From DAOUAG01 sp034432935 (GTDB lineage: Bacteria > Chloroflexota > Dehalococcoidia > SM23-28-2 > RBG-16-64-32), in assembly GCA_034432935.1 (NCBI GenBank), contig DAOUBD010000086.1, positions 1 to 18,346 on the forward strand: 18,346 bases of DNA, written 5' to 3'. The notes under the pieces were generated by a model, which saw only the letters and a list, made by a program, of their open reading frames with translations, made no database searches and was not told where the DNA came from. The translations under genes were made by a program, and so were the position numbers. Positions 7,836-14,603 of the stretch are shown piece by piece. Positions within the stretch are counted from its first letter, which is position 1; each line of letters begins with the position of its first letter.

Positions 7836-7897
7836 GCTACTCGGCCTCGGCCTTTCTAGCTCACGGGGCCGGGAGTGATCTCGCTACTCTTGCCCAA

Positions 7898-7926
7898 AGG
7901 GTATCACACTGCCGGTGGGCTGCCAA
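7898..7926 (-). promoter_or_regulatory. Possible promoter of the PAP2-radical SAM unit
   Basis: The minus strand has TTGGCA (7926-7921, five of six), 17 bases and TACCCT (7903-7898, three of six). It lies 63 bases upstream of the PAP2 start in the divergent gap. Confidence 0.3.
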
Positions 7927-7965
7927 CGCGGTTTCGGCTCCCTTACGTGGATAACTGGCGGGGCT

Positions 7966-7971
7966 TACAAT
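7966..7971 (+). promoter_or_regulatory. -10 box of the nuclease-FmdB-translin cluster, near-leaderless
   Basis: TACAAT (five of six) ends 11 bases before the ATG at 7983, so transcription would start within about 5 bases of it. No convincing -35 box is visible at 16-18 bases upstream. No ribosome binding site precedes the ATG, which fits leaderless translation. Confidence 0.35.
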
Positions 7972-7982
7972 GATCCTGCCTC

Positions 7983-8729
7983 ATGCTCCGCCTTTCGCCC
8001 CTCAAGGTGCGCGTCTTCCAGGCGTGCCGGCTACGTTACCGGTACCAGTATCTGGACCGGCTGGCGGCCCGGCTGCGGCCCGCGGACACCGCCGGCAGTC
8101 TAGTGCACCGGGTGCTCTGCGATTTCTTCTCCAAGGTGCCCAGAGAAGAGCGCACTGAAGAGCGCCTGCTAGCGATGTTCGAGGAGGGCTGGCAGGCGCT
8201 ATCGCCTCGCTACCGGCGCATCCCGGGTGTCGAAGACCTGCATCGGGCAGGCGCCCAGCAGCTCCGGCGCTTCGCCCGCCAGCACGGCCTCAAGGCTGAG
8301 CCCTTCATGGTGGAACCCTACTTCCAGGTGGAGGTCGAACCCGGCATCGTCCTCTTTGGCCGCGTCGACCGCATCGACCGGGAGCCAGATTCGACCCTCC
8401 ACATCGTGGACTACAAGACCGGCTCCCAACCCGATGAGGTGGATGCCGGCCAGTTGCGGCTCTACGCTATAATGGCCGAGGAGAAGCTGGGCATTCCGGT
8501 CTCCCGGCTCTCATTCTGGTACCTGGACGACGGCGAAACGTGGACAGCCGGGCTCAGAGATGAGGACAAGCGGAGGATACGGGAGGAGCTGCTGTCTGTG
8601 GCCCGCGATATGGTCGCCGTGACGGACTTCCCTCCCAGCATAGGGCAGCACTGCGGTCACTGCCCCTACCTCCACGCCTGTGAGTACCGGGGCGAGATCG
8701 AGCGCCGCCGGGCCGCGGAGGGCTGGTAG
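7983..8729 (+). CDS. PD-(D/E)XK nuclease-like protein with probable 4Fe-4S site (Cas4/AddB/RecB-like)
   Basis: This 248-residue protein matches the PDDEXK_1 family. Motifs in order are GSLVHRVLCDFF (His42), FGRVDRID (Asp129), IVDYKTG (Asp143 and Lys145) and QLRLYA (Gln157), the complete catalytic set of RecB-type nucleases. Cys15 (QACRLRY) near the N-terminus and Cys224, Cys227 and Cys233 (HCGHCPYLHAC) at the C-terminus are placed like the four iron-sulfur ligands of Cas4, AddB and Dna2. It is a stand-alone nuclease without a helicase domain, and no cas genes are nearby. It should be an exonuclease or flap-type nuclease on single-stranded DNA, but this is inferred. It leads a plus-strand cluster; the next start codon is 1 base after its stop. 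Confidence 0.92.
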   Translation: MLRLSPLKVRVFQACRLRYRYQYLDRLAARLRPADTAGSLVHRVLCDFFSKVPREERTEERLLAMFEEGWQALSPRYRRIPGVEDLHRAGAQQLRRFARQHGLKAEPFMVEPYFQVEVEPGIVLFGRVDRIDREPDSTLHIVDYKTGSQPDEVDAGQLRLYAIMAEEKLGIPVSRLSFWYLDDGETWTAGLRDEDKRRIREELLSVARDMVAVTDFPPSIGQHCGHCPYLHACEYRGEIERRRAAEGW

Positions 8730-8730
8730 G

Positions 8731-9087
8731 GTGCCGATATACGAGTATCGCTGCAACCGCTGCCGGCGCCGCTTCTCGGTATTCGTCCGCAGCATGATGG
8801 CGCCGGCCAGCGCGGAGTGCGAGGCCTGCGGCTCGCCCGATACCTCGCGGCTTTTGTCGCGGGTTGCTGTGCTGCGGTCGGGCGCAGAGACTAGGGTCGA
8901 CCCGCCGGAGGAGGACGACCCGAGGGCTATCGCCAGATGGGTGCGGCGCATGAGCCAGGAGATGGGAGAGCCCTTGGAGCCGGAGATGGACGCGGAGCTG
9001 GAGCGCATCGAGGAGGGCGGCAGCCTGGAAGACCTGGAAGACATGGAAGGCGAAGAGGACTTGGAAGACGGTGACGACGGTTGGTGA
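8731..9087 (+). CDS. FmdB-type zinc ribbon protein with acidic C-terminal tail
   Basis: The protein starts at GTG and opens (M)PIYEYRCNRCRRRFSVF, the hallmark of the FmdB putative regulatory domain. Cys8, Cys11, Cys30 and Cys33 form the zinc ribbon. From the GTG it has 118 residues. The region after about residue 65 is helical and becomes strongly acidic, ending EDLEDMEGEEDLEDGDDGW, which could mimic nucleic acid or bind a basic partner. An in-frame ATG at 8680 would overlap the nuclease gene and add a non-family N-terminus. GGAGGG precedes the GTG. FmdB-domain function is poorly known; regulators and small metal-binding proteins are both proposed. A second FmdB gene follows after 6 bases. 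Confidence 0.9.
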   Translation: MPIYEYRCNRCRRRFSVFVRSMMAPASAECEACGSPDTSRLLSRVAVLRSGAETRVDPPEEDDPRAIARWVRRMSQEMGEPLEPEMDAELERIEEGGSLEDLEDMEGEEDLEDGDDGW

Positions 9088-9093
9088 TGTCAG

Positions 9094-9432
9094 ATGCCCA
9101 TCTACGAGTTCAAGTGTGGGGAGTGTGGCCGGCTGAGCAGCGTGTTCACCCGTAGCGTCAGCGCGCCGGTCGAGGCAAAGTGCGGCCACTGCGGCTCCGA
9201 AAGGCTGGAGCGGGCGGTCTCCCGGTTTGCCTACCACAAGTCTGAGGCTGACATACTGCGGGACTATGGCGCGGAACCCAAGCGCCTTGAGGACTACAAG
9301 GACCCGCGGCAGATAGGCCGCTGGGCGGAGCGCAAGTTCAAGGAGTTCGGCATCGAGATGCCCAAAGAGGCGCGGGAGATGATCGACGCCGCCCGCGAGG
9401 GCGAATTCCCCGAGCCCATCAAGGACCTGTGA
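9094..9432 (+). CDS. FmdB-type zinc ribbon protein (second copy)
   Basis: This 112-residue protein opens MPIYEFKCGECGRLSSVF and has zinc ligands Cys8, Cys11, Cys30 and Cys33 at the same positions as the preceding gene product. The ribbon region clearly matches its neighbour, so the pair probably arose by tandem duplication. The C-terminal part differs: it is mixed-charge and helical (DPRQIGRWAERKFKEFGIEMP) rather than acidic, although both share an 'DPR-I-RW--R' segment after the ribbon (DDPRAIARWVRR in the first copy). The function is unknown. It starts 6 bases after the first copy and ends 42 bases before the translin gene. Confidence 0.92.
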   Translation: MPIYEFKCGECGRLSSVFTRSVSAPVEAKCGHCGSERLERAVSRFAYHKSEADILRDYGAEPKRLEDYKDPRQIGRWAERKFKEFGIEMPKEAREMIDAAREGEFPEPIKDL

Positions 9433-9474
9433 GGGGACAATGGCGCTGGCCTCAGGAGCCTTCCGGAGAGAGCA

Positions 9475-10107
9475 GTGAACACCGATGGCCTGAGCGAGAT
9501 TACGGACTCCATCCGTTCCCACCTGGAGGAGAAGCACAAGGCCCGCGAACAGGCGTTGCTCTTGACACGGGAGGTGGTGCGGCTTGCCGCCAACGCCATC
9601 CGGGCCACCCACCGGGGGGAGTTCGAGGCAGCGGAGCAGCTCCTGGCCAAGGCCCGGGCCAACCTGGCCGAGACGGACCGGGCGTTGGCTGGCCACGGCG
9701 ATATCTACTACGCGGGCTTCGTCCATGACGCGCAGAAGGAGTTCGCTGAGGCCCACTGCACGTTGGCCTTCATCGCCGGCAGGCCTCTGCCGCGGCCGGA
9801 CGACCTGGGGGTTATGGGTGCGGCCTACCTAAACGGCCTAGGGGAGACGGTGGGGGAGCTCCGGCGGCATCTCTTGGACCGCCTGCGGGCCGGCGACATC
9901 GAGCACTGCGAGGAGTGCCTTGCCGTAATGGGCGATATCTACGATGCCCTGGTGACCATGGACTACCCAGAGGCCGTGACGGCAGGTCTCCGCCGCACCT
10001 GCGACGCCATGCGGGGGATCCTGGAACGCACCCGCGGCGACTTCACGGCTGCCTTCGTCCAGCGCCGCTTGGAGGACCGCCTGCGCCGTCTGGAAGAACG
10101 TCTCTAA
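9475..10107 (+). CDS. Translin family protein
   Basis: This 210-residue, almost wholly helical protein matches translin, which in eukaryotes binds single-stranded DNA and RNA as an octamer and, with TRAX, forms the C3PO RNase. Recognisable features are the YYAGFVHDAQKEFAEAHC helix (78-95), YLNGLGETVGELRRHLLD (118-135), the MGDIYDALVTMDYPEA segment (152-167) and LRRTCDAMRGILERTRGDF (172-190). Glu124 and Glu128 lie where TRAX-type members have catalytic acidic residues, but whether this protein is a nuclease cannot be decided by eye. Start is GTG preceded by GGAGAG. It is the last gene of the nuclease-FmdB-FmdB cluster and converges on the GGDEF/HD-GYP gene with 15 bases between. Confidence 0.85.
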   Translation: MNTDGLSEITDSIRSHLEEKHKAREQALLLTREVVRLAANAIRATHRGEFEAAEQLLAKARANLAETDRALAGHGDIYYAGFVHDAQKEFAEAHCTLAFIAGRPLPRPDDLGVMGAAYLNGLGETVGELRRHLLDRLRAGDIEHCEECLAVMGDIYDALVTMDYPEAVTAGLRRTCDAMRGILERTRGDFTAAFVQRRLEDRLRRLEERL

Positions 10108-10122
10108 CGAGGCGCCGGGAAG

Positions 10123-11685
10123 TTAGGGCCGCACCAGGTCTTCCGCCGCGACCCCTGTCAGTCCGTTGTGGCCGTGACTGTGGTCGTGGGGAAGCTCGAT
10201 GCGCGCCCCGTAGCCTTCGCCGTCCCCGCGGAAGCCATCAGGATCGCTCCTGATCATGGTCAGAAAGGCCTCCACCATGCGAGGGTCGAACTGCGTGCCG
10301 GAGTTGCGGGCGATCTCCATCAAAGCGCTCTCTCGCGGCATGGCGTCCCTGTAGGGACGGCGGGAGGTCATGGCGTCGAAGGCATCCACCACCGAGAAGA
10401 TACGGGCGCCCACGGGGATCTCGTCCCCAGCCAGACCCCGGGGGTAGCCGGTGCCGTCGTAGCGCTCGTGGTGGGCGTAGACGATCTCGGCCGCCTCGTG
10501 CAAGAAGTCGATACCGTTCAGGATGACGAATCCCAGCTCGCAGTGGCGGCGCATCTCTCTCCACTCGTCCTCGTCCAGAGGCTCGGACTTGCGGAGGATC
10601 TCATCGGCCACGCCGATTTTGCCGATGTCATGCAGGGCGGCGGCGTATTCTACGTGGGCTACCTCTTCTTCGCGCATTCCCATCTGTCGCGCCATCCAAG
10701 CAGCCATGCGGGCCACCCGCCGGGCATGGCGGTGTGTCATCCGGTCACGGACGTCCAGGGCTGCTGACAGCACGTCCACCACTGCCGCTACCAACCGGCT
10801 CTCCCTGCCGGGGGCGCGAAGGGCCCGGAACCCCTTGCGTTCCAGCTTGTTGGCGTAGAGCTTCGTGTCAGCCCAATGGATGATCTCCTCTAGGCTGGAG
10901 CCACCCCACGGATAGCCGCTAGTGCCCACCGAGACGCCCAGGTAGATGCTGGCATGGTCTGTCTCGCACACGGGGACTCTGGAAAGCGTCTCCCAGAGGC
11001 GCCAGGCCATCTCGTCAGCCTGGCGGCGGTCGGCGCCTGGCATGATGACGGCGAACTCGTCGCCACCCAAACGGGCTGTGACATTCTGGGGCCCGGCCTG
11101 TTCGTTGAGAATGCGGCTGAAGCTACGCAAGGCCGTGTCGCCGATCCAATGGCCGAACTCGTCGTTCACCGCCTTCAGGTCGTCCACATCTATCATAAGC
11201 ACAGAGAGGGGCTGCTTCAGTTTGTTGGCACGGGCCAACTCCTCTTGGAGGCGCTGGTAGAAGAACCGCCGGTTCTGGAGCTGCGTAAGGTCGTCCCTGG
11301 TGGCCATCTCCTCCAACTGGCTGTGCCTTTGCCGCCAGTCCCTCTCAAGGGTCTCGTGGGCCTTCCTTAGGCGGCGCCCGGCGTACAGGAGGATTAGCTG
11401 CACCAGGACACCGAGCCCTGCCACAGCTGGCAGCGCGACCCAAAGGGCGATTGGTTCTACGCCCAGATGGATGTACGCCGCGGCGGTCAGAGCTGCGGCG
11501 GCGATGGTGGCCAAGGCCACCGCGATGCGCGGCGCGAAGAGAGAATGGCCTGGGCTGGAACCCTCCGGCTCCAGGCTCTGCCTCTCGCTAGCGGCCCGGC
11601 TCTTGTGGCGGAACGGCAAGGGCGCCAATTGGCCTCTTTCCAGCGGGACGGGATGAGATGTCCCGTTGTGGTCCTTTATCTCCAT
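10123..11685 (-). CDS. Membrane GGDEF/HD-GYP protein (cyclic-di-GMP turnover)
   Basis: This 520-residue protein joins a diguanylate cyclase domain to a phosphodiesterase domain. Two hydrophobic segments (about 52-72 and 79-102) anchor it, followed by a short coiled linker. The GGDEF domain starts at DDLTQLQNRRFF (131-142) and keeps GGDEF (207-211), so it may be active; the RxxD inhibitory site expected before it is GPQN instead. The HD-GYP domain has HDIGKIG (352-358), HHERYDGTGYP (405-415) and DAFDAMTSRRPYR, all intact. The C-terminus carries a His-rich stretch, HDHSHGHNG (500-508), possibly metal-binding. Both synthesis and hydrolysis seem possible. The ATG has no clear ribosome binding site, so the start is less certain. 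Confidence 0.95.
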   Translation of the reverse strand: MEIKDHNGTSHPVPLERGQLAPLPFRHKSRAASERQSLEPEGSSPGHSLFAPRIAVALATIAAAALTAAAYIHLGVEPIALWVALPAVAGLGVLVQLILLYAGRRLRKAHETLERDWRQRHSQLEEMATRDDLTQLQNRRFFYQRLQEELARANKLKQPLSVLMIDVDDLKAVNDEFGHWIGDTALRSFSRILNEQAGPQNVTARLGGDEFAVIMPGADRRQADEMAWRLWETLSRVPVCETDHASIYLGVSVGTSGYPWGGSSLEEIIHWADTKLYANKLERKGFRALRAPGRESRLVAAVVDVLSAALDVRDRMTHRHARRVARMAAWMARQMGMREEEVAHVEYAAALHDIGKIGVADEILRKSEPLDEDEWREMRRHCELGFVILNGIDFLHEAAEIVYAHHERYDGTGYPRGLAGDEIPVGARIFSVVDAFDAMTSRRPYRDAMPRESALMEIARNSGTQFDPRMVEAFLTMIRSDPDGFRGDGEGYGARIELPHDHSHGHNGLTGVAAEDLVRP

Positions 11686-11739
11686 TGGGAAGACGGCGGG
11701 CCACGTCTCGCGCGTTACTGGCCGCGGGCGGACCCTAGG

Positions 11740-11755
11740 CGATGTTAACCCATCG
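11740..11755. other. Small dyad upstream of the GGDEF/HD-GYP gene
   Basis: CGATG (11740-11744) and CATCG (11751-11755) flank a 6-base AT-rich centre in the 90-base gap between two minus-strand genes. It may be a weak hairpin or an operator. No T-tract follows in the minus direction, so a terminator is not supported. Confidence 0.25.
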
Positions 11756-11775
11756 TTTACCCAGCGAGCCGGCCC

Positions 11776-13089
11776 TTAGACGGTGACGCCGTAGAGGCGC
11801 TTGGCCGCGGCCCTCAGCTCCCCGCGGAAGTCGGGGTGCGCTATGGAGATCATCTCGCCGCAACGCTCGCGGAGGGACTTGCCCCGCAGGCGGGCGATTC
11901 CTTGCTCCGTCACCACATAGTCGACGAAGCCCCGATGGACAGTGATGGTGCTGCCCTCGGGGAGCGCGGCCACGATGCGGCTGACCCGCTGATTGTCCAC
12001 GAGCTGGGAGGATGGCAGGACGGTGACCGAGCCCGCCGATGTGTAGGAGGCTGCTACCGAAAAGACCGTCTGCCCGCCGGGCCCGCTGAAGACCTGCGGG
12101 CCCTGGGCCTCGGCGGTGACGTTGCCTGTGATGTCCACCATGAGGGCGTTGTTCACTGCCTTGAAGTTCTCCAAGCGCACCAGGTTGCGAAGGTCATCGG
12201 TGTAGGTGAAGTCGTACAGCTCGAACACCGGGTTGCCATCGATGTAGCGCAGCTCCTCCTCCGGCATCTGGACCAGGCAGGCTCCTACCACCTTGCCGGG
12301 GTTTAGCGTTTTGTACCTGCCAGTGACGACTCCCTTCTCCACGAGGGAGGCCACGCCGCCGGGGATGATCTCGGTGTGTATGCCCAAGTCGTGCCTCCCG
12401 TCTAGGTAAGCCGCGAGGGCAGCCGAAACGTCGCCAACGCCCATCTGCAAGGTGTCGCCGTCCTGAACGATCTCGGTGGCCACCAGGGTGCAGATGACCT
12501 CGGCGGCGTAAACGACCTCTTCGCTCCTTGGCGGTATCGGCGGCGGGACCGGCGGGCCCGCCTGGGCGAGGCGCTCGAACCGGGACACGTGGATGAAGTT
12601 GTCGCCGCCCGTCCGGATGAACTCCTCGTGCACCTCGCCGATCAAGGTGCGGGCCACCCGGGACACGGTGGGCCCGAACCAGACCGCCGGGCCGAAGGAG
12701 CAGAAGCCCCGTTCATCGGGCGGTGATATGGGGATCATGGCCACGTCGTAGGGGCCCTCCACGCCTGGCGGCAACTGGTATGCCTTGTACTGGGCGATAG
12801 GCACGTAGGCGAACCGTCCTTCTCGTACGGCCTGCCGGTCCAGCGGGCTGGCAAACCCTGTCGAAAGGCGGAAGGCGCCCTCCATGCCGGGCTGGTCCCA
12901 GCGAAACGGGCTCAAGAACGTCACGATCTCGACGCCCTTCAGCTCGTCCTTGCGCCTAGCCAGCGCGTCGCACAGCGTTACCGGCACCGAATTCCATCCG
13001 CCAACCCAGACGCGATCGCCGGAGTTCACCGCCCGCACGGCCTCCTCCGGTGACATGAGCTTATCGCCAACACGTGACCGCCAGTCCAT
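11776..13089 (-). CDS. Acetyl-CoA hydrolase/transferase family protein (4-hydroxybutyrate CoA-transferase-like)
   Basis: This 437-residue protein has the usual length of the Cat1/Cat2/AbfT CoA-transferase family. Typical features are MSPEEAVRAVNSGDRVWVGG at the N-terminus, MIPISPPDERGFCSFGPAVWF (118-138), the GIHTEIIPGG segment with probable catalytic Glu240 that forms the CoA thioester, DITGNVTAEAQG, FSGPGGQ (334-340) and VVTEQGIARLRGK near the C-terminus. After FSGPGGQ the sequence is TVFSVAA instead of the common DF-RGA, so acyl specificity may differ. The reaction is transfer of CoA between a short-chain acyl-CoA and an acid; the exact substrates cannot be told. The ATG follows AGGAGG by 5 bases. 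Its promoter is probably the extended -10 at 13121-13129. Confidence 0.93.
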   Translation of the reverse strand: MDWRSRVGDKLMSPEEAVRAVNSGDRVWVGGWNSVPVTLCDALARRKDELKGVEIVTFLSPFRWDQPGMEGAFRLSTGFASPLDRQAVREGRFAYVPIAQYKAYQLPPGVEGPYDVAMIPISPPDERGFCSFGPAVWFGPTVSRVARTLIGEVHEEFIRTGGDNFIHVSRFERLAQAGPPVPPPIPPRSEEVVYAAEVICTLVATEIVQDGDTLQMGVGDVSAALAAYLDGRHDLGIHTEIIPGGVASLVEKGVVTGRYKTLNPGKVVGACLVQMPEEELRYIDGNPVFELYDFTYTDDLRNLVRLENFKAVNNALMVDITGNVTAEAQGPQVFSGPGGQTVFSVAASYTSAGSVTVLPSSQLVDNQRVSRIVAALPEGSTITVHRGFVDYVVTEQGIARLRGKSLRERCGEMISIAHPDFRGELRAAAKRLYGVTV

Positions 13090-13120
13090 ACTACCCTCCT
13101 AGCCAGGCTGGTTTGCGGAA

Positions 13121-13129
13121 ATTCTAGCA
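13121..13129 (-). promoter_or_regulatory. Extended -10 promoter of the CoA-transferase gene
   Basis: The minus strand reads TGCTAGAAT: TAGAAT (13126-13121, five of six) with a TGn extension. No good -35 box is present. The predicted leader is about 25 bases and contains the AGGAGG ribosome binding site. Confidence 0.45.
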
Positions 13130-13170
13130 CTTCCCGGTGGCCGCTAGGGAGGCAGGCCAGCACAAATGCC

Positions 13171-13223
13171 AGACGAGAAACGGCGGGCGCCGCTCCCTTC
13201 GCATGCCCCGCCGTCCCTCGTCT
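13171..13223 (-). terminator. Long hairpin, probable terminator of the zinc-ribbon operon
   Basis: Bases 13171-13187 and 13207-13223 are complementary over 17 positions with two exceptions. In a minus-strand transcript those two positions are G-U wobble pairs, whereas in a plus-strand transcript they are A-C mismatches. The stem is therefore continuous only in the RNA of the operon that ends at 13280. The minus-strand sequence after the stem has a short T-containing run (TGGCATTTG) but no long U-tract. Confidence 0.5.
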
Positions 13224-13251
13224 CGCCTTCCGGGATGCCGAGCCGCAGGGC

Positions 13252-13269
13252 GGCGGTTGTGCCACCGCC
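13252..13269 (-). other. Second hairpin just after the 13280-14602 gene
   Basis: GGCGGT (13252-13257) and ACCGCC (13264-13269) form a perfect 6-bp stem with a 6-base loop, 10 bases past the stop codon of the minus-strand gene. With the longer hairpin beyond it, it may form a two-part transcript end. Confidence 0.35.
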
Positions 13270-13279
13270 CAACGGGATC

Positions 13280-14602
13280 CTACGCGGCGCTACCTCCGCT
13301 CAGGATCCGCTCCACAGACGTCTTCCAGGCCTCCGGGCTCGTGTGGATGGCCCGTCCGGCAAAGCTTTCCCGCAGCGCCCGCAGGTATGGCAGATGCCTC
13401 ATGGCGAACCAGTGGGGGTCCCGTCCCAGCTCGTCTTCGCTCTGGAAGATGGGACGCCGCCGAAAGTCCAGCGCCAGCATCGCCCGGTTCAGCCGCTCCA
13501 GAGCGCCCTTCCAGTCGCCTCCTGCCTTGACGCGGAAGAAATATGTGGCGTGATCCGGTTCCGAGGTTATCTCCTGGGCGATGAAGTCGCTCTTGGCAAG
13601 GCCCCCCGCCGGTACTGGGCAGAAGAACCAGGTGACCAGCGAGCTCTGCCTTCCTGCCGGCTCCTCTGCCACGACGGCCTCTGCCTCTTGCTGGGCGCCT
13701 TCTCCGCTTTCCATTTCCGAACCCACATCCCCGGTTGCTCGGGCCTGGCTCTCCCCACCCTTCTTCGTTTCGCTATCCGCGGGCCGCGCTTGTTTCAGCC
13801 CCAGCGCCATGTCGGGGCCCGAGGACTTCGCTGCCAGAAAGGTATACGTCTCCGCCAGCTCGGCGGTCCCCGCCACCACCTTCTCCAGTTGGCTCCAGAT
13901 GGTCCCGTTGATCGCCTCGATCTCCTCCCGCCGCGCCGCAACTCCGTCGGCCAGCAGACGCGCCAGGGCCTGGAGCTCTAGGGCTGGCAGCCCCGGGAGG
14001 TACTCGGCCAGCGCCGCCGCCGTCCGCTTGCGCGATGCGGCCAGCCGGTCGTTTAGGAGCCCCACCAGTTCGGTCGTCCGCCGCTTCAGCTTCCCCACCA
14101 CCAGCGACTCGCCTGCCGATAGCGCCACCGTCACCTGATAGGTCCCCTCGTCCAGCGCAGCTCCCTGCACGAAGGCGTACGGGAACCCGAAAGGGTCCCC
14201 TCGTTCCGGCAGCACGCTGAAGCGGTCCTCATAGAGGCGCAGCTCGGCGGGGCAAGGTCCGCTTGCCAGGACGATCTCGCAAGGGAAGGCGTCGAGCGGT
14301 TTCACGCCGCGCAGGAAGAGGCCCCGCTCCCAGACCTCGTTGCGCCCGTCGAGCATTAGCCGGAGAAGGTCCCCGAACATAGCCCCCAGCCGGCTCAGCG
14401 CTATCGCTGTCCCGTCGTCCAGGGTGATCTCTATCCGGTAATCCTGCCCGCGGAGACCGACGACCTGCTCGTATGGGAAGCGTAGCGGGGCGTCCCCCGG
14501 TGGGGAAAGGGTTATCGCCTTCTCGTCAGCCTCGACCTCGCACTCGCCCGAGGAGAGCGCTTCCCCGGCGGCCGTCCGCGCCGCGTAGTGGCCCCTGGCC
14601 AA
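13280..14602 (-). CDS. Unrecognised protein with duplicated beta-rich module
   Basis: I do not recognise a named family. A TTG at 14602, six bases after GGGAG and 1 base after the upstream stop codon, gives 440 residues; a longer frame to 14707 would overlap the zinc-ribbon gene and start with an arginine-rich shadow sequence. Two similar beta-rich modules are visible at about 20-85 and 118-185: LRFPYEQVVGL...YRIEITLDDG and FGFPYAFVQGA...YQVTVALSAG, each ending in a helix (FGDLLRLML; TTELVGLLN). They suggest PH-like folds. A helical region (~190-265), an acidic low-complexity linker (~275-320) and a C-terminal domain (~321-440, with LVTWFFCPVP and DPHWFAMRHLPYL) follow. It is soluble by appearance. 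It is probably translated together with the zinc-ribbon protein and may work with it. Confidence 0.85.
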   Translation of the reverse strand: MARGHYAARTAAGEALSSGECEVEADEKAITLSPPGDAPLRFPYEQVVGLRGQDYRIEITLDDGTAIALSRLGAMFGDLLRLMLDGRNEVWERGLFLRGVKPLDAFPCEIVLASGPCPAELRLYEDRFSVLPERGDPFGFPYAFVQGAALDEGTYQVTVALSAGESLVVGKLKRRTTELVGLLNDRLAASRKRTAAALAEYLPGLPALELQALARLLADGVAARREEIEAINGTIWSQLEKVVAGTAELAETYTFLAAKSSGPDMALGLKQARPADSETKKGGESQARATGDVGSEMESGEGAQQEAEAVVAEEPAGRQSSLVTWFFCPVPAGGLAKSDFIAQEITSEPDHATYFFRVKAGGDWKGALERLNRAMLALDFRRRPIFQSEDELGRDPHWFAMRHLPYLRALRESFAGRAIHTSPEAWKTSVERILSGGSAA

Positions 14603-14603
14603 C

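Noticed and set aside
7983..8729. Cas4 of a CRISPR system
   Set aside because: No cas1, cas2 or repeat array occurs in the window, and the motif set is shared by many RecB-type nucleases.
8554..9756. A 400-residue minus-strand open frame across the nuclease, FmdB and translin genes
   Set aside because: It is antisense to four genes with clear family motifs and its translation has no recognisable domain; long shadow frames are expected at high GC.
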